This document shows, piece by piece, positions 1-5,348 of a stretch of DNA of 5,746 nucleotides. The stretch covers positions 1 to 5,746 of the forward strand of contig DAOVJF010000192.1 in NCBI GenBank assembly GCA_030673355.1, read 5' to 3'. A program made the translations under genes and the position numbers. Numbering within the stretch: the stretch's first letter is position 1; each line of letters begins with the position of its first letter. The notes under the pieces were generated by a model. That model did no database searches. It saw only the letters and a program-made list of their open reading frames with translations, and was not told the origin of the DNA. The DNA is from Planctomycetota bacterium. Lineage in GTDB: Bacteria > JAJVIF01 > JAPKYR01.

Positions 1-32
1 ATTTTTCAGTCTAACCACTTTTTCAACAGCCC

Positions 33-92
33 CTGGAAGCTAACGGCACGTAGAGGAAATCTGCCTGAGGCTGAATTTACTTAAGAAACATC
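33..92. repeat. 60-bp imperfect direct repeat, copy 1
   Basis: This block matches 126-185 over 60 bases without gaps. It differs at only three positions: T51 versus C144, C65 versus G158, and G67 versus C160. A 33-bp unrelated spacer separates the copies, giving a 93-bp period. Inside, the bases at 48-54 and 60-66 can pair around a GGAAA loop, but with one C-C mismatch and one G-T wobble, so this hairpin is weaker than that of copy 2. No gene reads into this copy within the window. It may be a relic of a duplicated gene 3' end, or a copy of a dispersed genomic repeat. Its origin is unknown. Confidence 0.9.
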
Positions 93-125
93 CGCGGGAT
101 GCGGTCGGGACTTGCTATCCGATAG

Positions 126-185
126 CTGGAAGCTAACGGCACGCAGAGGAAATCTGCGTCAGGCTGAATTTACTTAAGAAACATC
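126..185. repeat. 60-bp imperfect direct repeat, copy 2, overlapping the stop of the membrane-protein gene
   Basis: This is the second copy of the 33-92 block, 57 of 60 bases identical. Bases 174-185 are coding on the minus strand: they give the final Asp-Val-Ser codons and the TAA stop of the 583-residue membrane protein. The rest lies just downstream of that gene. The copy contains a perfect 7-bp stem, ACGCAGA (141-147) with TCTGCGT (153-159), around a GGAAA loop. The outer bases of the block are not inverted repeats, so it does not look like a complete transposable element. Confidence 0.9.
141..159 (-). terminator. hairpin downstream of the membrane-protein gene, possible transcript-end structure
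   Basis: A perfect 7-bp stem with a 5-nt loop lies 15 nt beyond the TAA stop of the minus-strand gene. In the minus direction the loop reads TTTCC and the stem is ACGCAGA/TCTGCGT. No run of T residues follows, so it is not a canonical intrinsic terminator. It could protect the 3' end of the message or simply be part of the repeat. The call rests on position and folding only. Confidence 0.35.
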
Positions 186-1925
186 GTATTGAAGGATGTC
201 GAAATTCTCACCATCAAGCACAAAGCCGGGGGTATGATCGAAATTATCGAGCACCGCCATTAATTCTTCGACACTCACCCCAAGTTCCCCGGCACAATTC
301 CGGACCTGGTCCGAATTTATTGAAACATTGGGGTGAATGTATACTTTTCCATTACCTTCCGGGGACGATTCAATAATTGAGTTTCTCCGATCCGGCGGCA
401 TCTCGTAAAATTTGCGAAGGCTGATGACTTCCGCGCGTGTCAACGCGGAAATGATCCAGCCGCCGGGATAATCATAACCGCCAACGAAAATCAAAATATC
501 CCCATCATGAAAATACGGTTCCAGTTCCGTTGCGTGCACGACTTCCGGATTGTTCTCGAGCCTCGATTCCGGCGCGATCCCGGCGATGTAGTTAAACAAA
601 GCGAGGAAGACCATAAGGATGATAAGCCCCTGGCGGTAGATTTCGTTTTTCCCTGGCTGGAGGAACTCGAACACAAGGATGAAAATCAAAACAAGGACCG
701 CGAGTACAGGTTCCTCGGTAAACGTGAATAACACGAAAAGAGCGAACAGGCTCCACTTGAACCATTTTTTCTCCTTTGTGATTTTAACCTGCCCGTACCA
801 GGCGAAGACAGAAAGGAGGGGGACGAAAATAAAAATCTTGTAGAAATAATTCAATGGCATGAAGAAGAACTGGAAAATTACATATGGCGCGAGCCATGAG
901 AAGACAAATACCGCTCGTCTGGGAAACTGAAGCGTGAATTTTTTGATGTTGTAAAGCGATGCGAGGTAGATGAAAAATAAAAATCCCAGGGAGTAGTAGC
1001 CGAAAACTTTTTTCAATATCCCCTTGAAAATACGTCCTTCCTCGAAAGCCAGGCCAAGGTCGTAATCGAGAATTCCCGGGGCAATCGAGGTGCGGTGAAA
1101 GAACGTCATAAGGTAACCGTTTAATGTCCCCAGCGGGATTTCCCTCCACGACGAGATCCAGTAACTCGATTCATGCCCGTACTCGGTGATCCAGAAAAGA
1201 AACGCGTCGGGGGTTGTGTGGCGGAGAACGAAAATCCCGATCCCGAAATACGCGATCAAGGCGGGAACCGCGAGGCTCACAAGATAAATCCACCAGAATT
1301 TCCAGCGGTCGGATTTCGAACCGGGCACGGCGTTGAAGGCAAGGCATCCGATAACCGCCGCCATCCAGAAAATATTCAATTGATGGAACAGGATTGATAA
1401 AGCATTAAAAATCCCGATGAAAATAAAGTCTCCATCTCGCGGCGGACGGTGGCGGGTGATCAATTCGAGCCGGTCGGCGGCAATGAGAAGAAAAACAGTC
1501 GAGATGATGTATACGTTGGCATCGGTGGAGTAATGCCAGTAGGTGAAACTGAAGCATCCGAGCAGGACGACCAGAATCGCGAAACCCTTGTCCTCAACAA
1601 GCCTGGAGACCAGTTTCCAGATCAGCCCGACCCCGACGCTTCCAAGGATGATATTCCCCCATTGCATGACATAGAGAGCTTTTACGTCATATCCGGCGAA
1701 ATTTTCGATCGCGTTATGGATCGCTGAAAAGAGCCATGTGTATAGAAGGTGATGGGGATTAAAGAGCGATTCGTAAGGTCCGTGCTCGATAATCGAAGCG
1801 AAGACCACCCCGTCAAAATAATATTTTCTCGTGGGGTGAGACGCGAAGATGATAAAGATCGCCGGGACCAGGACCCAGGGGATCCATCGGAACTGCTCGC
1901 GCGTTTTTACATCGGTCGAGGTCAC
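174..1925 (-). CDS. polytopic membrane protein, GT-C glycosyltransferase-like
   Basis: A 583-residue protein with about eleven or twelve predicted membrane spans (first at about residues 14-28, last near 432-450) and a polar C-terminal part (about 451-583) that probably lies outside the cytoplasm. After the first span comes a loop with Asp38 in YYFDG and the PHHLLY motif at 57-62. This layout resembles the first acidic loop and HP-type motif of GT-C fold enzymes and of DUF2723-like proteins. A later YWHYSTDANVY segment (129-139, with Asp135) sits where those families keep another conserved acidic or Tyr motif. Such enzymes transfer sugars from lipid-linked donors on the outer face of the membrane; the donor and acceptor here cannot be told. 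The start is GTG. An in-frame TAA lies 24 nt upstream, and no ATG or TTG lies between. There is no visible Shine-Dalgarno site, and a TATAAT ends six bases before the GTG, which suggests leaderless translation. The gene is divergent from the lipoprotein gene, and its last codons lie in a duplicated 60-bp repeat. The coding call is firm; the enzymatic role is inferred from topology and weak motifs. Confidence 0.85.
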   Translation of the reverse strand: MTSTDVKTREQFRWIPWVLVPAIFIIFASHPTRKYYFDGVVFASIIEHGPYESLFNPHHLLYTWLFSAIHNAIENFAGYDVKALYVMQWGNIILGSVGVGLIWKLVSRLVEDKGFAILVVLLGCFSFTYWHYSTDANVYIISTVFLLIAADRLELITRHRPPRDGDFIFIGIFNALSILFHQLNIFWMAAVIGCLAFNAVPGSKSDRWKFWWIYLVSLAVPALIAYFGIGIFVLRHTTPDAFLFWITEYGHESSYWISSWREIPLGTLNGYLMTFFHRTSIAPGILDYDLGLAFEEGRIFKGILKKVFGYYSLGFLFFIYLASLYNIKKFTLQFPRRAVFVFSWLAPYVIFQFFFMPLNYFYKIFIFVPLLSVFAWYGQVKITKEKKWFKWSLFALFVLFTFTEEPVLAVLVLIFILVFEFLQPGKNEIYRQGLIILMVFLALFNYIAGIAPESRLENNPEVVHATELEPYFHDGDILIFVGGYDYPGGWIISALTRAEVISLRKFYEMPPDRRNSIIESSPEGNGKVYIHPNVSINSDQVRNCAGELGVSVEELMAVLDNFDHTPGFVLDGENFDILQYDVS

Positions 1926-1931
1926 CCGGAG

Positions 1932-1937
1932 ATTATA
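1932..1937 (-). promoter_or_regulatory. perfect TATAAT -10 box, likely leaderless promoter of the membrane-protein gene
   Basis: On the minus strand the sequence reads TATAAT, then CTCCGG, then the GTG start codon. The normal distance from a -10 box to the first transcribed base would place the start of the message on, or next to, the G of GTG. No good TTGACA-like -35 is seen at 16-18 bp; the upstream stretch is A/T-rich (about 1940-1955). No purine-rich ribosome binding site precedes the GTG, which agrees with a leaderless mRNA. Confidence 0.5.
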
Positions 1938-2057
1938 CCGAAATTTTTAAAATTTGCCCTGATGGGGACCGGTTCCAACCTGTAACCTTGCCGGGTCACG
2001 CGTTTAGGAGTGTTAAATAGAATAAAAAAAAATTGATTGGAGATATTGAGAATTGAT

Positions 2058-2097
2058 GGGGACACCTGCTTTTCGACGGGCGAAAAGAGGTGTCCCC
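2058..2097. repeat. strong 40-nt palindromic hairpin, REP-like
   Basis: The left arm is GGGGACACCT (2058-2067), one bulged G (2068), then CTTTTCG (2069-2075). The loop is ACGGG (2076-2080). The right arm is CGAAAAG (2081-2087) followed by AGGTGTCCCC (2088-2097). That makes 17 perfect base pairs with a single bulge. No T run follows on the plus strand, and on the minus strand the nearest T run is about 25 nt away, so an intrinsic terminator is unlikely. Single-bulge hairpins of this size with a G-run foot resemble REP elements mobilised by REP-associated tyrosine transposases. No such transposase is in the window, so that identity is inference from form. Confidence 0.8.
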
Positions 2098-2168
2098 TGA
2101 ATTAGCCTGAAGTAACCTTATCGAGTCATATAGATGGTTTATATGTACAATTTTTGATATTATTTTAA

Positions 2169-2187
2169 GTCAGATTGTCGGACTGAC
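2169..2187. repeat. small inverted repeat GTCAG/CTGAC
   Basis: Two 5-base arms, GTCAG (2169-2173) and CTGAC (2183-2187), flank a 9-base centre upstream of the promoter candidate of the lipoprotein gene. The size and position would suit an operator half-site pair, but an inverted repeat this short can arise by chance. No regulator is known. Confidence 0.25.
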
Positions 2188-2209
2188 GCCCATAGAAGTT
2201 GACAAGGGT

Positions 2210-2231
2210 AAGCTGAGAGCCACAGCTTTTT
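2210..2231 (+). terminator. small hairpin plus T run, terminator- or attenuator-like
   Basis: AAGCTG (2210-2215) pairs perfectly with CAGCTT (2223-2228) around a 7-nt loop, and the right arm runs into a five-T stretch (2227-2231). The form is that of a weak intrinsic terminator. It lies just upstream of the best promoter candidate and overlaps its -35, so it could end incoming rightward transcription or be an incidental structure. The stem is short and only half G-C, so confidence is low. Confidence 0.3.
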
Positions 2232-2256
2232 CAATTGTGGTAGAATCTGTTAGAAT
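2228..2256 (+). promoter_or_regulatory. candidate sigma-70 promoter for the lipoprotein operon
   Basis: TTTTCA (2228-2233) matches four of six bases of the -35 consensus. It is followed after 17 bp by TAGAAT (2251-2256), which matches five of six bases of the -10. A second TAGAAT lies at 2241-2246. Initiation near 2263 would give a leader of about 68 nt before the ATG at 2331. A perfect TTGACA at 2199-2204 has no acceptable -10 at the right distance. Confidence 0.45.
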
Positions 2257-2273
2257 TAAAGTGAGTTTAACCG

Positions 2274-2289
2274 ACCTGGTAAGGCAGGT
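2274..2289 (+). promoter_or_regulatory. small hairpin in the 5' leader of the lipoprotein gene
   Basis: ACCTG (2274-2278) and CAGGT (2285-2289) can pair around a 6-nt loop within the predicted leader, ending 26 nt before the AGGAG site. It leaves the ribosome binding site free, so no direct translational switch is apparent. The structure is small and may be incidental. Confidence 0.25.
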
Positions 2290-2315
2290 AAAAATTATTT
2301 AATCCAAAATATCCC

Positions 2316-2320
2316 AGGAG
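2316..2320 (+). promoter_or_regulatory. ribosome binding site of the lipoprotein gene
   Basis: AGGAG lies 10 nt before the ATG at 2331. It supports this start, which also places a complete lipoprotein signal peptide at the N-terminus. Confidence 0.75.
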
Positions 2321-2330
2321 CCCAATCACG

Positions 2331-5327
2331 ATGTTACGTAATTCATCTTCCCTGGTAACCCTCCTTCTGGTTTTTATTCTAATTGGGTGCGCGTCAGGCG
2401 GTAACCAGCCGGTTGCCCCGCAGGCTTCCGATACTGCACCGGAAACAGCCGCGGATTCTATGCACCAGTTGTGGGGGTACTGGCAATGCGAGCTCGACCC
2501 GGCGACCGGCGAAATAAATATGGTCCCGGCCCGAACCCCGCAGCTTCATTTGAATATCGCGAAACCGGTAGACATGACGATGGGAATGAGCATTAAGGTG
2601 TTGACGGACGAGTCCGATCCCGCCAACGGATTATTCGTTGTCAGGATGGGAATCACGCATCCGTTTCCCGGATTTCCCCAGTTCTCGGCCTTCGATGTAC
2701 GGACGATCCTGATCACCACTGCCGGGCACAGCTCCGGAGGGTTTAACCTGCCCGGCGACAACGATCCGAAGGTGCTGAATGCGGACGGGTATACTCGCTG
2801 GTGGAATCCGGTCGAGTTCCCGGTTCCCGGGTTGCTGGGTTACAGTCCGGGAATCCATGGGATCGATCCACCTGAGGATAACCCTCTGGACTCGACAATA
2901 AACCCATACAAGCAGTTCGCGTCGGCATTGACGGATTACTACAAGGTCAATTACCTGACGATGATACCACCGACAAGCGTACTTGGACGCGGTGTGCTGC
3001 ACGATGACGACACGAATTACCGGAAATGGGAAATCGTGTTCCCAATTATAGATGAAAAACTGAAAATCTATTTCAACTATGCAATCGATGTAAGCTGGGA
3101 CATGCCATCCGATGTCCCGCCGGATGTACCGAACGATTTCCCGCTTGAGGCGAACTCGGCTGAAGCGTTTATCGTGGATGCAGAGGCGACATCGAACACT
3201 CTCTGGACGATAAACGGCGCACCGATGGGCGGCGGAGAACTCGGCCTGGAAATCGAAATCTGGGACTGGCAGGGCTGGCTCGATGATTACGATGGCCAGA
3301 TCGGACCGCTTGTGGTTGTTTCACCGTACTGTGAATTTCAGGAAGGCGTGATGCCGTCGATTGACGAACCCGGGATGGGAAAAGCGATTCTCACCGCGAC
3401 CCTCACCGGACTGCCTTCGGCAACCGGGGCAATACCGGTCTACATAGGTGTCACCGCTCCGGGTACATCATATAAACAGGGTGCGGTCGAGGCCCCGGAC
3501 GTAATGGTCGCCGCGTATAACATGATCTATGTCGACGTGGCGGTACCCGAGTGCGAAGACAACACGAGCGACGACTGCATCTCGGCTTGGGATATCGGCC
3601 CGGAGGAGAGCGTGGAAGGGATACTGTGCCCGAACGTTGACGAGACCGACTGGTATAAATTTCATGTGAATACGACCGGTTCAGCATCGGGTACGATCAG
3701 CCTCACCACTTCTGAAACAAGTGACATGAACCTGCTTCTTTATATGGGCTGTCCGCCGGCTCTTATAGATAACAGTTCGAATCCCGGCAATGTGGATGAA
3801 GAAATAATTATCAGCGGTCTGACGGAAGGGGATTATTACATTGAAGTAGCCCTGGAAACGGATAATATCTTCACGCCGCTCTGGTACAAACTGACAACAA
3901 GCATTACGGGAATAGGGGAAGACTGTACATATGACGACAACAACACGGTTGAAACGGCGGATGCGGTCGGGCTGAATGACATTGTTTATGAATCGGTTTG
4001 TCTCGATGGTGATGAGCTTGACTGGTTTACGTTCGAAATTTCCCCGGACGCGATCGGATACGGCACGATCGATCTTGAAAACGGACACTATGCAAACAAC
4101 GATATCGCGTTGTTCGATTCGACACTTACGGATCCATTATTTACGGGAAATCAGGCCGGGACAGCGGACGAGCATCTCGATATCCCGTCGCTGGAAGCAG
4201 GCGAGTACTTTATCCTTATCGAAGCCCAGGAAAGCAGTCCGGTTGGAGACAGGGATTTCACGCTGGTCATGGGCCTCGAAGAAATTGTCATGTCATGCGA
4301 TGACCAGGACGGGAACAACACCTATTTGACAGCGGATTCAATCGAACTTGCAGACAATAAAACAGGAACGGTGTGTCACCCGACGGACCCCGACTGGTAT
4401 ATTTTCAATGTTCCGGAGGAAGGCACGGACGGCTCAATTTCACTGGACAATTTCGACGCGAACGATAATGATCTTTACCTTTACGGCAATCCGGCGGAGC
4501 CACCGATCGGTTCCTCCGAACTGGTCGGTAACATGGCGGAATTGATCGTTGTTCCGGCACTGGTTGGAGGGACATACTATATCAAGGTCACGGCGTCATC
4601 GGAAATACACAGCCAGGACCAGGAGTACGAGTTGACAACCGACCTAAAAGTCGCGGCGGTGGACATGACCGATTTTTATGTCCACGCGCATATAGTCAGA
4701 TCGAGCACCGGGACAGATCCCGCCACCACACCGGACAAAGTCCAGCAGGATATCGATTGGGCGAATGAATTCTATGGAATTTATTTTGATGGGTCGGTAA
4801 CGCTTTCCGCTGTCACGTATATCGACAATACTGCATGGCTCTCCGCGACCGTTGAAGAGACATACGAGATGTGGCAACTCTATAACACTCTGGACGGGTC
4901 GGTGAACGTGTTTTATGTGGACGACTTTCCCGATATGGCGGGTGCGGCGGCATACGCGATGATCGAGTGCGAGTATGCCACCGAGGATTACTCATCATCC
5001 TACATAGCCATGTCCGACTGGGGTACGGACGCAACTCTCGCGCACGAGATGGGGCACGCGGTTGGCCTGCTGGCTGACATGTACTGGATTGATTACGGTT
5101 ACAACTGCAACCAGATTTCGTACTGCGACACGGGTCCATCCGGAATTTACTGCGATCCCATTGATGCAGATATGGGAAATTTAATGTACTGGCCTGCCGG
5201 TACAGAAGTGAGCGACTACTGGGTATCGGTTGATGACATAATCATGAACACTCCTCTGATTAACAGCCAGGCTGAAAATATGATGTACTTCAATACCGAA
5301 TTTCCGGATGCATTCTACATGCCGTAA
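2331..5327 (+). CDS. secreted lipoprotein metallopeptidase with three PPC-like domains
   Basis: A 998-residue protein. Residues 1-19 are a lipoprotein signal peptide with lipobox LIGC, so Cys20 should be lipidated. A beta-rich region I cannot assign (about 45-255) carries ITHPFPG (108-114) and FDVR (121-124). A Pro/Asp linker (257-271) and a second beta-sandwich-like part (about 275-405) follow. Next come three PPC-like (bacterial pre-peptidase C-terminal) repeats starting at Cys408, Cys532 and Cys656, exactly 124 residues apart. Each has a second Cys 25-26 residues on and a D-W-[YF]-x-F strand. The C-terminal part (about 780-998) has the zinc-peptidase motif HEMGHAVGLLAD (905-916), with Glu906 as the expected general base, and GNLMYW (949-954), where Met952 may form the Met-turn of metzincin-like enzymes. 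The third zinc ligand is not at the usual metzincin position (Ala915); Asp916 is the candidate. Three cysteines (926, 932, 941) lie between. The likely role is extracellular or surface proteolysis; the substrate is unknown. The HEAT-repeat gene follows after 21 nt. Loss of catalysis is possible but nothing shows it. Confidence 0.92.
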   Translation: MLRNSSSLVTLLLVFILIGCASGGNQPVAPQASDTAPETAADSMHQLWGYWQCELDPATGEINMVPARTPQLHLNIAKPVDMTMGMSIKVLTDESDPANGLFVVRMGITHPFPGFPQFSAFDVRTILITTAGHSSGGFNLPGDNDPKVLNADGYTRWWNPVEFPVPGLLGYSPGIHGIDPPEDNPLDSTINPYKQFASALTDYYKVNYLTMIPPTSVLGRGVLHDDDTNYRKWEIVFPIIDEKLKIYFNYAIDVSWDMPSDVPPDVPNDFPLEANSAEAFIVDAEATSNTLWTINGAPMGGGELGLEIEIWDWQGWLDDYDGQIGPLVVVSPYCEFQEGVMPSIDEPGMGKAILTATLTGLPSATGAIPVYIGVTAPGTSYKQGAVEAPDVMVAAYNMIYVDVAVPECEDNTSDDCISAWDIGPEESVEGILCPNVDETDWYKFHVNTTGSASGTISLTTSETSDMNLLLYMGCPPALIDNSSNPGNVDEEIIISGLTEGDYYIEVALETDNIFTPLWYKLTTSITGIGEDCTYDDNNTVETADAVGLNDIVYESVCLDGDELDWFTFEISPDAIGYGTIDLENGHYANNDIALFDSTLTDPLFTGNQAGTADEHLDIPSLEAGEYFILIEAQESSPVGDRDFTLVMGLEEIVMSCDDQDGNNTYLTADSIELADNKTGTVCHPTDPDWYIFNVPEEGTDGSISLDNFDANDNDLYLYGNPAEPPIGSSELVGNMAELIVVPALVGGTYYIKVTASSEIHSQDQEYELTTDLKVAAVDMTDFYVHAHIVRSSTGTDPATTPDKVQQDIDWANEFYGIYFDGSVTLSAVTYIDNTAWLSATVEETYEMWQLYNTLDGSVNVFYVDDFPDMAGAAAYAMIECEYATEDYSSSYIAMSDWGTDATLAHEMGHAVGLLADMYWIDYGYNCNQISYCDTGPSGIYCDPIDADMGNLMYWPAGTEVSDYWVSVDDIIMNTPLINSQAENMMYFNTEFPDAFYMP

Positions 5328-5337
5328 TGATTGAATC

Positions 5338-5344
5338 GAGGTGA
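5338..5344 (+). promoter_or_regulatory. ribosome binding site of the HEAT-repeat gene
   Basis: GAGGTGA ends 4 nt before the ATG at 5349, and its GAGG core is 7 nt away. This is the strongest ribosome binding site in the window. It identifies the start of the truncated downstream gene and favours the plus strand over the open frames on the opposite strand. Confidence 0.85.
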
Positions 5345-5348
5345 AAAA

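Larger units (their letters stand above)
1926..2330. other. divergent intergenic region of 405 bp
   Basis: This is the non-coding stretch between the start of the leftward membrane-protein gene and the start of the rightward lipoprotein gene. It is more A/T-rich than the flanking genes. It holds the TATAAT next to the left gene, a nine-A run (2024-2032), a 40-nt REP-like hairpin (2058-2097), small inverted repeats at 2169-2187, 2210-2228 and 2274-2289, a promoter candidate at 2228-2256, and the ribosome binding site at 2316-2320. Only very short open frames without good initiation signals occur here, and no RNA gene was recognised. Confidence 0.85.

Noticed and set aside
97..109. A 13-bp match (GGATGCGGTCGGG) between the repeat spacer and 3959-3971 in the lipoprotein gene
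   Set aside because: One 13-base match in a window of this size is within chance expectation, and no larger similarity surrounds it.
33..185. Two repeats with a 33-bp spacer, CRISPR-like spacing
   Set aside because: The repeats are 60 bp, longer than CRISPR repeats, only two copies exist, one overlaps coding sequence, and no cas gene is present.
1449..1985. Plus-strand frames opposite the start of the membrane-protein gene
   Set aside because: Their products are charged and featureless, while the opposite strand gives regular hydrophobic spans over the same bases.
2014..2045. Possible small gene after TTTAGGAG in the intergenic region
   Set aside because: The GTG that follows directly is too close to the purine run, and the frame closes after only a few codons.
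2058..2097. The strong hairpin as an intrinsic terminator
   Set aside because: It lies between divergent genes, and no T run directly follows it on either strand.
2199..2204. Perfect TTGACA as the main -35 of the lipoprotein gene
   Set aside because: At 16-18 bp downstream there is no -10-like hexamer (ACAGCT at 17 bp), and the TAGAAT boxes are more than 35 bp away.
3976..4329. 117-residue plus-strand open frame inside the lipoprotein gene
   Set aside because: It lies in another frame within the PPC repeats, is rich in Arg and Ser, and has no initiation signal. The main frame is clearly coding.
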